DNA from: Ancylomarina subtilis
Lineage (GTDB): Bacteria > Bacteroidota > Bacteroidia > Bacteroidales > Marinifilaceae
Length of the DNA: 64,000 nt
Assembly (NCBI RefSeq): GCF_004217115.1
Contig: NZ_SHKN01000001.1
Span: forward strand, 2,607,781 to 2,671,780
Direction: 5' to 3'
Part shown: one piece after another, positions 17,788 to 25,481 of the stretch
Numbering within the stretch: position 1 is the stretch's first letter
Layout: every line of letters begins with the position of its first letter
The notes under the pieces: model-generated
What the model was told of the DNA's origin: nothing
The model's database searches: none
What the model saw: only the letters and a program-made list of their open reading frames with translations
Program-made: the position numbers and the translations under genes

Positions 17788-17928
17788 TTGGCATAGCTCC
17801 ATTCCCCACCCAATTGCCAATTGTACAGGTTATCTCAATTTAGTAGCTTTGCCTTCGACTAAGAGTAGCTCTGCTACCAGGCCGCATCCGGTTTGAGAAT
17901 GGATTTACATCTGTTTTTCCGGGGTGGC
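17788..17928 (-). promoter_or_regulatory. GC-rich structured 5' leader of the lanthipeptide precursor gene (candidate cis-RNA)
   Basis: This stretch is far richer in G+C than the surrounding AT-rich DNA and can fold on the minus strand. A hairpin TGCCAA/TTGGCA (17815-17820 with 17788-17793) ends 14 bases before the ATG. Its loop holds GGGTGG (17806-17811), which can pair with the distal CCACCC (17922-17927), giving a pseudoknot. Between them are GTAGC-AGA-GCTAC (17865-17877), a TTAGT/ACTAA stem (17840-17862), and CCGG/CCGG with GCC/GGC (17881-17928), which competes with the long-range pairing. This looks like a switch, but no Rfam class was recognised. The opposite strand also gives a GC stem followed by TTTTT at 17929-17933, so the strand is not certain. 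Confidence 0.45.
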
Positions 17929-18354
17929 TTTTTATTTATATGTTACAAATAAACTATTGGAATAATTAATTTATTGTGCACAACCAAAAGCTTAATTCAT
18001 CACACATAAATGTTGATTATATTAAATCGGAAACGAATGTATGATAATTAAAATAAGAATCAAAATCCCCCCCATTAAATTTACATACAATAAATAGCAC
18101 TTTGTCAGGATAAAAACGACATCCACCACAAGAAGACTAGTAAAAACAGGCGTTTCAAATAAATGAATAGCAACAAGAGCAAGACAAGTATTGTAGTGTT
18201 TTAATATTTAATTTATATTAAATAAAAATGCGATTCAACAAAGCATGTTTTATAATACTGATAAATATCACAACTTAACATACTATAGAGCATATAGCAA
18301 AAAAGCACCACCTTATCAAGATGATGCTTCTTGGTTTGATTATCCATTCGAAAA
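17929..18354. other. AT-rich intergenic region upstream of the lanthipeptide cluster
   Basis: About 430 bases without a supported gene; short frames here have no sensible start or composition. It contains the perfect palindrome TTGTGCACAA at 17974-17983, 200 bases before the precursor start, which could be an operator. A TTTATTTG on the minus strand nearby resembles a weak -7 box. Confidence 0.4.
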
Positions 18355-19626
18355 TTATTGCTCCATAAAAATATCTTCTTTGAGTTTTGAAATTCTCGAT
18401 GTAGAAAAGTCACGAATAGAAGCTGTTAATAAATCAAGGCCTTTCTTCTCATCAATGCCATCAATCACTTGCTGATAATATTTTAGAGCTTCTTTCTTTT
18501 TATTCAAAGCATCGTATTGTTCCGCAATCAAATACAAGTAGAATTTCTTCTTTGGGTTAAATTGATGAGCAATAAGATAATTTTCAAGAGCTTGTTTATG
18601 ATTCCCCTTCTCATTATAAATGACGGCCTTTTCCTTATGGATAATAGAGAAAACTGAAGAATCAGGTTTAAGTAGATTCAAAGATTGATCAAACAAGGCT
18701 AAACCCTTGTCTGCATTCAGAAGCTGAGTCTCGGCCATCGCTAAATAAAACACCACTTTAACATCGGTGCTATCAACCTGATAAGATTTATTTAAAAGTT
18801 TTAATGCCAAATCGTTTTTTTGCGATTTTTGAAAAAGTATACCCGCATTGCGAATGGTATTAAGAGTTGAATCTCCTAAACTTAAAGCCATCTTGTAGTT
18901 TTCAAGCGCTTCTTTCTCTTTATCGAGCTTAATATACGCTGATGCTGCAATTTGAATAAACCGAATATTAGTCGAATCTTTTTCTAAAACACCTTCACAA
19001 ATATCCAAGGCAGCATCGGGGTCTACATTCAAATAAACACGTGCAAGTTTACTGCTGGTTTGATAATCAAGCGGGTTGATTGCCAAAGCTGATTCATAAT
19101 ATTTTATTGCTTCATCAAGCTCACCCAATTGACTATAATTATCGCCCAAATGTATCCAATAAAAGGCATGTGAAGCATCATTGTTTTTTGCGCGATGAAG
19201 CAAATTGATGGCGGCAATACGCTCCTTTGAAAACTCATGAATCTGAACTCTTTGTTCGAACGTTCTGAAATCAGGTCTTTGTTCTTTAAGTAAGATATCC
19301 AACTCGGTTTTTGCTTGCAAATACATACCTTGCTGAAAATAGAGGTTTGCCAATTCGGATCGGATTTCCAGCTTGTTTTCACAACATTCAAAAGCTGTTT
19401 TCAAAACTTCTGTGGCCTCTGTATACTTTCCTTGCTCAAGCAGAGCATATTGTTTCCAATAATAGGCTTGATAGTTACTATTATTGGCTTCGATCTGCTG
19501 GTTTGAGGCTGTGATTAAGGTAGTCCAATCTTTTTTTTGCCAAAGCGTTATTAATTCTGTAGTCTGGGCAAAACTCGTAACTTGAACAAAAGTTACCAGG
19601 ATGATTAAGTTTAGAATTTTCTTCAT
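18355..19626 (-). CDS. Exported tetratricopeptide repeat protein
   Basis: A 423-residue protein with a signal peptide (MKKILNLIILVTFVQVTSFA) followed by about ten TPR units. Clear examples are YQAYYWKQYALLEQGKYTEA, AFYWIHLGDNYSQLGELDEA and FNPKKKFYLYLIAEQYDALN. TPR arrays bind other proteins; the partner is unknown. The start is the ATG at 19626, because the upstream extension in the same frame would bury the signal peptide behind 34 unlikely residues. It stands alone on the minus strand between the lanthipeptide cluster and the Crp/Fnr regulator. A periplasmic or cell-envelope scaffold role is the best guess. Confidence 0.85.
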   Translation of the reverse strand: MKKILNLIILVTFVQVTSFAQTTELITLWQKKDWTTLITASNQQIEANNSNYQAYYWKQYALLEQGKYTEATEVLKTAFECCENKLEIRSELANLYFQQGMYLQAKTELDILLKEQRPDFRTFEQRVQIHEFSKERIAAINLLHRAKNNDASHAFYWIHLGDNYSQLGELDEAIKYYESALAINPLDYQTSSKLARVYLNVDPDAALDICEGVLEKDSTNIRFIQIAASAYIKLDKEKEALENYKMALSLGDSTLNTIRNAGILFQKSQKNDLALKLLNKSYQVDSTDVKVVFYLAMAETQLLNADKGLALFDQSLNLLKPDSSVFSIIHKEKAVIYNEKGNHKQALENYLIAHQFNPKKKFYLYLIAEQYDALNKKKEALKYYQQVIDGIDEKKGLDLLTASIRDFSTSRISKLKEDIFMEQ

Positions 19627-19870
19627 GATAATGAATTGGGTAATGGGAAAATGGGTTAACAAAATCAAATCTACTATTTTTGTAGTAGAATCGAAATATA
19701 GATAACATTTTTTAACATAGTATATCATAATAAAACCTGACAGGTTTATTTAGATCTCGTTTATAAACCAGTCAGATTTGGATGTAAAAAAAACACCATC
19801 CGAATAAACGAACAGTGCCTTGGTATATTTTATCAAATTAAAAACCTCAATCTGATATCATGCAAACTAA

Positions 19871-20575
19871 TTAATAAACCCCGCCAACTCTTTTAAGCGA
19901 ACGAACATCAACAATCTTAATTTTTCGTCCTTTAATCTCAATTAAACCATCGTTTTTAAATTCTGAAAGTAAACGGATGACTGATTCGGTAGCAGTGCCA
20001 ACCATATTGGCCAATTCTTCGCGAGTTAGTGAAATTTGAAGCGTATTATCCTGGGCTAAGCCAAAGGTTTCCATAAGCTGCATTAAAACCTCTGCCAGAC
20101 GCTCACGAACTGATTTCTGAGCAATGTCAGTGATATAACTATTGGCCTCTCCAAGTTCTTTACAAGTCATCTTAATCAACTCCAGTGAGAATTCAGGATT
20201 CTGCTGGATCAACTTGGTTAAAGTATCGCTAGGGATAAAACATACAATGGCATCTTCAATCACTTTTGACGAAGTGCAGGCAGGCTCTTGACTAAGGGCA
20301 GATCGGAAACCAATAATATCACCAGGCTTAGCAAATCGAATAATTTGCTCCTTTCCTTCAAGCCCCGTTTTAAAGACTTTTAATACACCTGAATAAACAA
20401 AGTAACACCCTCGTGCGGAATCGCCTTCAGCGTATATGACCTTTCCTCTTTTTAACAATTCACATTCTTCTTCCCAGAAAAGAAGATTCATCTGATCGCT
20501 ATTTAAATGTTTAAACGTTTTAGCAAAACATTCAGCTAATTGATCACAATTGGGAAAAGTTTGATTCTGGTTCAT
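19871..20575 (-). CDS. Crp/Fnr family transcriptional regulator
   Basis: A 234-residue regulator. The cyclic-nucleotide-binding-like beta-roll covers about 25-140 (GKVIYAEGDSARGCYFVYSG, then KPGDIIGFRSALSQEP). A dimer helix follows, and the C-terminal winged helix (about 165-230) has SLTREELANMVGTATESVIR as recognition region. The N-terminus has C10 and C17, but no Fnr-type four-Cys cluster is evident. I take the ATG at 20575 (MNQNQTF) and not the TTG two codons upstream. The leader upstream is unusual: it can form a nested hairpin followed by six T, like an attenuator. Effector and targets are not visible from sequence. Confidence 0.93.
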   Translation of the reverse strand: MNQNQTFPNCDQLAECFAKTFKHLNSDQMNLLFWEEECELLKRGKVIYAEGDSARGCYFVYSGVLKVFKTGLEGKEQIIRFAKPGDIIGFRSALSQEPACTSSKVIEDAIVCFIPSDTLTKLIQQNPEFSLELIKMTCKELGEANSYITDIAQKSVRERLAEVLMQLMETFGLAQDNTLQISLTREELANMVGTATESVIRLLSEFKNDGLIEIKGRKIKIVDVRSLKRVGGVY

Positions 20576-20617
20576 TTTCAAAGCTATTAAAATCTAAAAA
20601 ACTAAATTTTCAACACA

Positions 20618-20695
20618 TCAAAAAAGCCCATTTTTATATACGCGTTTCGAATGTGAAAGATTATTTTAGACTATAATTTCACCTCCTAAATGGGC
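20618..20695 (-). promoter_or_regulatory. Attenuator-like structured leader of the Crp/Fnr gene
   Basis: On the minus strand GCCCATTT (20688-20695) pairs perfectly with AAATGGGC (20626-20633), which is followed at once by TTTTTT. Inside lies a second stem, GTGAAA/TTTCAC (20677-20682 with 20653-20658). A perfect Shine-Dalgarno-like AGGAGGTG stands between the arms, with no matching gene start. The structure ends about 45 bases before the ATG. It looks like an intrinsic terminator inside a 5' leader. Confidence 0.5.
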
Positions 20696-20698
20696 AGA

Positions 20699-20731
20699 TA
20701 AATATAGCAATTATAGTTTGAGAAACACAAG
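20699..20731 (-). promoter_or_regulatory. Candidate promoter of the Crp/Fnr gene
   Basis: The minus strand reads TTG, 21 bases, then TATATTTA (20699-20706), one base off the Bacteroidota -7 consensus TAnnTTTG. Transcription would begin right at the foot of the attenuator-like hairpin, giving a leader of about 115 bases. Confidence 0.4.
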
Positions 20732-20746
20732 ATCAAAAACTTTACT

Positions 20747-20783
20747 TAAAAAAAAATCCCGAAAGCATAAAAGCCCTCGGGAT
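20747..20783 (-). terminator. Intrinsic terminator of pheS
   Basis: On the minus strand ATCCCGAGGGC-TTTTAT-GCTTTCGGGAT forms a strong stem followed directly by a run of nine T. It starts about 24 bases after the pheS stop. Confidence 0.9.
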
Positions 20784-20806
20784 CTATATAATAGGATTAA
20801 TCCAAT

Positions 20807-21832
20807 CTAGAATCCTGCAGCAGAAAATTGCTCAAGGAAACGGATATCATTTTCAAAAAACAAACGAAGATCTTTAATACCATATTTCAACATGGTAATT
20901 CGCTCAATTCCCATACCTAGAGCAAAACCAGTGTATTTCTTACTGTCAATGCCATTCAGATCCAATACATTTGGATCCACCATACCACAACCTAAAATTT
21001 CAAGCCAGCCGGTTCCTTTACATACATTACAGCCATCACCTCCACAAAGCGAACAGGTTACATCAACCTCAGCCGATGGTTCTGTAAATGGGAAATAAGA
21101 CGGACGTAAACGGATTTCCGTTTTTTCACCAAAGAATTCTTTAGCAAAATAGCTTAGTGTTTGTTTCAAATCAGCAAAAGAAACATTTTCATCGATGTAC
21201 AAACACTCAATTTGATGGAAGATACAGTGTGCTCTGGCTGAAATAGCCTCGTTACGGAAAACACGACCAGGGGTTAAACAACGAATTGGCAATTCCATTT
21301 CCGACATATCATGAGCCTGAACCGATGATGTATGGGTACGCAATAAGATATCAGGATTTTTCTCGATAAAGAATGTGTCCTGCATATCACGCGCCGGATG
21401 CTCCTCAGGGAAATTCAGAGCTGAGAAATTATGCCAGTCATCTTCAATTTCCGGACCTTCAGAAATGGTGAAACCTAAACGAGCAAAAATCTCAATAATT
21501 TCATTCTTAACCAATGACAATGGATGACGAGATCCAAGCTTTATTGAATCAGCTGGAAGACTTAAATCAAGACCTGATTTATCAAAATCGGAGTTGGTAA
21601 AACTATCTTTCAATTCGTTTACCTTATCAAGTGCAGTTGTTTTCAACTCATTTAGAAGTTGTCCAACAGCTTTTTTCTCTTCATTAGGCACATTCTTAAA
21701 ATCACCAAAAAGAGCCGCAATTGTTCCTTTTTTACTCAGATGCTTAATTCTGAATTGCTCTACTTCGTCGAGATTAGTCGCTGTAAAAGCTCTTAATTCC
21801 TCTAATAATTCATTTATCTTACCTACCATCAT
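20807..21832 (-). CDS. pheS: Phenylalanine--tRNA ligase alpha subunit
   Basis: A 341-residue class II aminoacyl-tRNA synthetase subunit, of normal length for PheS. An N-terminal coiled coil for tRNA contact (about 1-85) is followed by the catalytic domain. Motif 1 lies near LGSRHPLSLVKNEIIEIF, motif 2 is GRVFRNEAISARAHCIFHQI, and motif 3 is GFALGMGIERITMLKYGI. A zinc-ribbon-like insertion CSLCGGDGCNVCKGTGW (about 261-277) is seen, as in several bacterial PheS. It charges tRNA-Phe together with PheT, whose gene is not in this window. The start is ATG at 21832 with a second ATG immediately after. A strong terminator ends the unit. Confidence 0.97.
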   Translation of the reverse strand: MMVGKINELLEELRAFTATNLDEVEQFRIKHLSKKGTIAALFGDFKNVPNEEKKAVGQLLNELKTTALDKVNELKDSFTNSDFDKSGLDLSLPADSIKLGSRHPLSLVKNEIIEIFARLGFTISEGPEIEDDWHNFSALNFPEEHPARDMQDTFFIEKNPDILLRTHTSSVQAHDMSEMELPIRCLTPGRVFRNEAISARAHCIFHQIECLYIDENVSFADLKQTLSYFAKEFFGEKTEIRLRPSYFPFTEPSAEVDVTCSLCGGDGCNVCKGTGWLEILGCGMVDPNVLDLNGIDSKKYTGFALGMGIERITMLKYGIKDLRLFFENDIRFLEQFSAAGF

Positions 21833-21965
21833 TGTATTGTTTAGTCAACTAAATAGGGCGGCGAAGTTACAAAAGATTGTTGAATATTAATAGAGTGCAC
21901 ATACAAGTCTTAAAGGAGATCTTTGTGATAATCATGATTACCTCACTGCAAAAGAAAAACCAGCT

Positions 21966-22805
21966 TTAATATTTTAAAATACGAACTTTCATTTTCACAT
22001 CCTGATAGGGTCTGTCATGCTTATCTGTTTTAAGACTGGCAATTTTATCAATCACATCAAAACCCGAAATGACTTCACCAAAAACAGTGTAGTTCTTGTC
22101 CAGATGCGGAACACCTCCTACCGTTGTGTATGCCTTTTTCTGTGCTTCAGTAAAAATTAATTTATCGGGAGAGCTTTGAAAATCGAAACTGATGTTTGTC
22201 TTAATTTTATTCGCAACCTCTCTAAACTCCTTAACTTTTTTATTTTTTTTCAACGAATCGAGCAACTCACGTTTTTGGGGTGTCAGATAGCGCTTTACAA
22301 TTTGATTTCTCAAGGGTTTGTTTACAGCCTTCTCCATAGCGGTTAATTCTTCCATCGTATAAACTCTTCCTTGCGCAATATAAAATTGTGAAACATCCGA
22401 TTCCTTGAAGACATTCACCTTATCGGGCTGACGTGCTGCAGCTAATGCCCCCTTTTTATGGAAATATTGTGGGAGAAATTCAGATTCAATCGTTCTGTTC
22501 GAACTGCCATAACCAATTTGTCGACCAGGTGCAGCTCCTCTTGAATCCTGTGAACCTCCCTGCAAAACAAAACCTTTGATAACCCGATAGAATAGCGTCC
22601 CATCGAAATGTTTATTTTCGATAAGCTGCAAAAAATTCTTACGATGCTTAGGCGTTTCCTTGTAAAGCATCAATTTAATATCACCTAAATTGGTTTCGAT
22701 CAGTATAATTGAATTGGAGCTATTATACTGAGAAAATAGCTTAGTTGATGAAAAAAATAACAACAACAAAAATGTGAGAAATAGAAATCGCTTAGTCTGT
22801 TTCAT
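21966..22805 (-). CDS. Exported cyclophilin-type peptidyl-prolyl isomerase
   Basis: A 279-residue protein with a signal peptide (hydrophobic FLFLTFLLLLFFSS, about 7-20). The cyclophilin fold starts at IILIETNLGDIKLMLYKETP and has the motif GTLFYRVIKGFVLQGGSQD, with the catalytic Arg in FYRV and Gln in LQGG. A Lys/Glu-rich helical insert (about 140-215) interrupts the fold before GGVPHLDKNYTVFGEVISG. It should help fold proteins in the periplasm. Start ATG at 22805 (MKQTKRF), not the TTG 21 bases upstream. It is a tandem paralogue of the next gene; a terminator hairpin lies between the two. Confidence 0.92.
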   Translation of the reverse strand: MKQTKRFLFLTFLLLLFFSSTKLFSQYNSSNSIILIETNLGDIKLMLYKETPKHRKNFLQLIENKHFDGTLFYRVIKGFVLQGGSQDSRGAAPGRQIGYGSSNRTIESEFLPQYFHKKGALAAARQPDKVNVFKESDVSQFYIAQGRVYTMEELTAMEKAVNKPLRNQIVKRYLTPQKRELLDSLKKNKKVKEFREVANKIKTNISFDFQSSPDKLIFTEAQKKAYTTVGGVPHLDKNYTVFGEVISGFDVIDKIASLKTDKHDRPYQDVKMKVRILKY

Positions 22806-22830
22806 GTCGAAAATTAGCTTTGTCAATTCA

Positions 22831-22863
22831 AAAAAACAAAAAAGCTCCGATGATTCGAAGCTT
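22831..22863 (-). terminator. Intrinsic terminator between the two cyclophilin genes
   Basis: On the minus strand AAGCTTCGA-ATCA-TCGGAGCTT (one mismatch) is followed by TTTTTGTTTTT. It lies just after the stop of the upstream cyclophilin gene and before the second one's start. Confidence 0.7.
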
Positions 22864-22887
22864 TTAAGAGTTATAAATTAAATCCAG

Positions 22888-23709
22888 TTATTGAATAATC
22901 GTAATTTTCATCTTAATATCCTTAAGTGGACGATCATTATCATCCGTTTCTTCTGCCGCAATCTTATCGATAATATCGAGACCTTCAATCACCTCTCCAA
23001 AAACGGTATAAGCCTGATCCAAATGAGGAATACCCCCTACTGTTGTGTAAGCCTCTCTCATAGCATCGGTTAAAACAAGAGTCTGAACTTTAGAAAGGGA
23101 GTCAATTTTGTGTTTCATCTCCTCCATTTTATCATTGAACAAATCGAACTCACCCCCTGTTTGAAGCTTGGTTAATTCATCTTTATACTGGGCTCTTTGA
23201 TTCTCAAAAATTGCGTTCGCACGTTTTTTGTTAATACTGACTACAAGAGCCTCCAAAGCTTCCGGTTCATAAACTTTCCCCTGAGCAATATAAAACTGAG
23301 AACCCGAAGACATCATTTTTGGGTTCACACGATCACCTTCACGAGCTGCTGCTATTACACCTTTCTTATGAAACAAATTCGGGTTGAATTCAGCAGGTAT
23401 ATCATAACCAGGTCCTCCTTCACCAAGCATAACGCCAGGTTTTGCCCCTTTAGAATCGGGATCGCCACCCTGAATCATAAAACCATCAATCACTCTGTGA
23501 AAAAGGGTTCCATCGAAAAAACCTTTGTGAGCCAACTTAATAAAATTGTCGCGATGTAAAGGTGTTTCATCATATAACTTGATTTTAACAGCACCATATT
23601 CCGTGTCGATCTGAACGATGCGATCTTTCTTACCAAGCTTGACAGGCGTCTTGCAAGAGTAAGCTCCGGCTAAAAGAATAATTAAACTAAGAGTGATAAG
23701 TTTGTTCAT
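22888..23709 (-). CDS. Cyclophilin-type peptidyl-prolyl isomerase lipoprotein
   Basis: A 273-residue protein with a lipoprotein signal (LIILLAGAYSC, Cys19 as acylation site). The cyclophilin domain begins at IVQIDTEYGAVKIKLYDETP and has GTLFHRVIDGFMIQGGDPD with the catalytic Arg and Gln, followed by GPGYDIPAEF and GSQFYIAQG. As in its downstream paralogue, a charged helical insert (about 155-215) separates the two halves of the domain before GGIPHLDQAYTVFGEVIEG. It is predicted to be a membrane-anchored periplasmic foldase. Tandem PpiA-like genes of this design are frequent in Bacteroidota. The start is ATG at 23709. Confidence 0.93.
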   Translation of the reverse strand: MNKLITLSLIILLAGAYSCKTPVKLGKKDRIVQIDTEYGAVKIKLYDETPLHRDNFIKLAHKGFFDGTLFHRVIDGFMIQGGDPDSKGAKPGVMLGEGGPGYDIPAEFNPNLFHKKGVIAAAREGDRVNPKMMSSGSQFYIAQGKVYEPEALEALVVSINKKRANAIFENQRAQYKDELTKLQTGGEFDLFNDKMEEMKHKIDSLSKVQTLVLTDAMREAYTTVGGIPHLDQAYTVFGEVIEGLDIIDKIAAEETDDNDRPLKDIKMKITIIQ

Positions 23710-23748
23710 AGCTTTATATTTCGTGTTTATTTAGGTTAGAATTCAAAA

Positions 23749-24099
23749 TTAATTCTCAAGATAACCGTTCTCTTTAAAATATTCGACGATTGAGGATTTC
23801 AAAAGTAATTCTTCTTTTTCCTTAGAAAAAGGAGGTATCATTTTATTTTTTTTGAAAATTGGCCACTTATTTTCATCATACCCCTCAATCGAATAATAGT
23901 TCCATTTCATCAACAAACGGCAAGTCGCTAAATTAATATGTGCCATTTTATCGTCTTTTGAATAAAATTCTTTGAAGCCTTCTTCGCGCTCTTGTATGCC
24001 AATTAGCAGCAAAGTGCCATTTAAATCTGCATTCACATTAAAATCTTCAGAAATTTTATATAAAAGTTTGTTCCAGTCGCTTTCTAAATTATTGTCCAT
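23749..24099 (-). CDS. Conserved-looking hypothetical protein
   Basis: A 116-residue soluble protein I cannot assign to a named family. The sequence looks like a small globular alpha/beta domain: LNGTLLLIGIQEREEGFKEF (26-45), then DDKMAHINLATCRLLMKWNY (49-68), ending in an acidic/aromatic C-terminal helix (SIVEYFKENGYLEN). No signal peptide, membrane segment or metal motif is seen. The ATG at 24099 and normal codon use support a real gene. It lies 39 bases before the cyclophilin gene on the same strand and may be co-transcribed, so it could sit in the same transcription unit without sharing function. Confidence 0.7.
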   Translation of the reverse strand: MDNNLESDWNKLLYKISEDFNVNADLNGTLLLIGIQEREEGFKEFYSKDDKMAHINLATCRLLMKWNYYSIEGYDENKWPIFKKNKMIPPFSKEKEELLLKSSIVEYFKENGYLEN

Positions 24100-24191
24100 G
24101 TAATCAATTTTTTATGAGTCCTAAAAGTAGAGATTTTCAGCAAAAACAAAGGGCTGCACAGATCTTTTTTTATTTTTTTTTCAATTAGGGC

Positions 24192-24222
24192 TTGCGTATA
24201 AAATATTTCCCGCCTATATTTG
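24192..24222 (+). promoter_or_regulatory. Bacteroidota-type promoter of the tRNA-Val genes
   Basis: TTG at 24192-24194, a 20-base spacer and TATATTTG at 24215-24222 match the primary-sigma consensus TTG-N19..21-TAnnTTTG of Bacteroidota. The first tRNA begins 18 bases after the -7 box. Confidence 0.8.
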
Positions 24223-24240
24223 CATCGCAATTAAGGGAAA

Positions 24241-24315
24241 GGGCGATTAGCTCAGTTGGTTCAGAGCACTTGGTTTACACCCAAGGGGTCATAGGTTCGA
24301 ATCCTATATCGCCCA
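24241..24315 (+). tRNA. tRNA-Val (anticodon TAC)
   Basis: The cloverleaf is complete: acceptor stem GGGCGAT/ATCGCCC, D arm GCTC-AGTTGGTTC-AGAGC, anticodon arm CTTGG-TTTACAC-CCAAG with anticodon TAC, and T arm ATAGG-TTCGAAT-CCTAT. The discriminator base is A, and the 3' CCA is not encoded. It reads valine GTA/GTG-type codons. Confidence 0.97.
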
Positions 24316-24344
24316 CAATTGTATAACATACACACAGTCTTCTC

Positions 24345-24419
24345 GGGCGATTAGCTCAGTTGGTTCAGAGCACTTGGTTTACACCCAAGGGGTCATAGGT
24401 TCGAATCCTATATCGCCCA
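24345..24419 (+). tRNA. tRNA-Val (anticodon TAC), second identical copy
   Basis: Identical in every base to the copy at 24241-24315 and separated from it by 29 bases. The same promoter should transcribe both, and a terminator follows 15 bases later. The 3' CCA is not encoded. Confidence 0.97.
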
Positions 24420-24430
24420 CACCGAGAAAT

Positions 24431-24467
24431 AAAAAGGAAATTTTCAAATGAAAATTTCCTTTTTTTT
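24431..24467 (+). terminator. Intrinsic terminator of the tRNA-Val pair
   Basis: AGGAAATTTTC-AAAT-GAAAATTTCCT is a perfect 11-bp stem followed by a run of T. It closes the tRNA transcription unit. Confidence 0.9.
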
Positions 24468-24878
24468 ATTTACAAATCTAAACGAATATGTAAATAGAAT
24501 TTATTTAAATCCTTATCAAATCTGTCTACCCCATAAATAGATCATATTTCAATGAAACCATTGATATTAGCCGAAATAAACACGTAAAAACCAAGACTGA
24601 AACTAATATATTTATGTCAATATGAAAAAGCCATAGAATATATATCAGAACCTGTTTATTTTTTACATATATTTACATTCACACAAATAAAGCAAGAATT
24701 CATCAGTATTTTAAGCAACTTCGTCACATATTCATTACCCTTGATATAAGTTAATGTTTTAATGAAATTATGTATAAATTATTGAAAAAGAGACATCTTT
24801 TCATTAATTTGTAAATAACTGGCAGTAAGTGTGATAAAAGACCTGATTAATTAATTGTTATTTTTTTTTCATTTCATT
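24468..24878. other. AT-rich intergenic region before the ECF sigma gene
   Basis: About 410 bases with no supported ORF, RNA gene or repeat. The sequence is close to 25% G+C by eye. Control sites for the ECF sigma gene beyond the 35-bp motif could lie here, but none could be recognised. Confidence 0.4.
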
Positions 24879-24913
24879 GGGTTACTTTTTGCAAAAAAAA
24901 GGAATAAAGGGGT
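24879..24913 (+). promoter_or_regulatory. ECF-type promoter/operator candidate, copy 1 (35-bp repeated motif)
   Basis: GGGTTACTTTTT, a 10-base variable part, then GGAATAAAGGGGT. The same 35-bp block with 31 identical bases occurs at 29382-29416 in front of the double-glycine peptides. GTTAC is a plausible ECF -35 element and GAATAAA a -10 element at about 16 bases. It ends 7 bases before the sigma ATG, so a promoter here would give a nearly leaderless mRNA. Confidence 0.55.
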
Positions 24914-24920
24914 AGATAAC

Positions 24921-25481
24921 ATGGATTACACAACAGAAGCAATTCTGGAAGGAATTGGAACAAGCAATAATGATGTACTAAATTACATCTATCGCAAGTT
25001 CTTTCCTGATACTTGCAGATTCGTTGAAAACAATAGTGGAACCAGTGAGGACGCACGCGATCTTTTTCAGGAGGCTATTATTGTAATCTATCGAAAAATG
25101 AAAAAGTCACCGATTGTGTTGACTTGTAATTTTCGAACGTATATCTACTCTGTATGCCGCCTATTGTGGCTAAAAAAACTTGAGAAAAGAAATGATAATC
25201 TTGACATTATCAAATCAGACGTTGTACTCGATCAACAGGTTGACGATGTAAGTAAGTCTTACGAACAAACTGAAAAGTACCGCCTGTATCAGAAGCATTT
25301 TAAACAATTACCTCCTGATTGTCAAGAGATCATGAAACTGTATCTTGAGAAAGTTTCTGCAAAAGAAATTGCAAAAAGAATGGGCTTTGCCGGAGAAGAT
25401 TACGTAAAATCTAGGAAGTATAAGTGCAAGCAAACACTTATAACGAATATTAAAAACGATAATCAATTTACCGAAGTATGA
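24921..25481 (+). CDS. ECF-type RNA polymerase sigma factor
   Basis: A 186-residue sigma-70 family protein. Region 2 (about 20-90) has DARDLFQEAIIVIYRKM for core binding and CNFRTYIYSVCRLLWLKKLE for -10 recognition. Region 4 (about 130-178) has LPPDCQEIMKLYLEKVSAKE and a helix-turn-helix ending in KSRKYKCKQTL. There is no region 1.1 or 3, as usual for the ECF group. I start at ATG 24921 (MDYTTEAILEG); a TTG 66 bases upstream would translate through the conserved 35-bp motif. The stop overlaps the next gene by four bases (ATGA), the usual coupling with an anti-sigma factor. Autoregulation through the upstream motif is inferred. Confidence 0.93.
   Translation: MDYTTEAILEGIGTSNNDVLNYIYRKFFPDTCRFVENNSGTSEDARDLFQEAIIVIYRKMKKSPIVLTCNFRTYIYSVCRLLWLKKLEKRNDNLDIIKSDVVLDQQVDDVSKSYEQTEKYRLYQKHFKQLPPDCQEIMKLYLEKVSAKEIAKRMGFAGEDYVKSRKYKCKQTLITNIKNDNQFTEV

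Noticed and set aside
17788-17928. c-di-GMP-I (GEMM), cobalamin or TPP riboswitch upstream of the lanthipeptide precursor
   Set aside because: Short resemblances such as GGCAAAGCTAC exist, but the order of conserved blocks does not match any of these classes by eye.
18213-18475. ORFs of 66 and 76 codons on both strands near the end of the TPR gene
   Set aside because: They overlap the TPR gene's 3' end or AT-rich spacer and have no plausible composition or start context.
24241-24419. Integrated element using the tRNA-Val genes as attachment site
   Set aside because: No integrase, no partial tRNA copy at a distance and no change in gene style were seen on either side.
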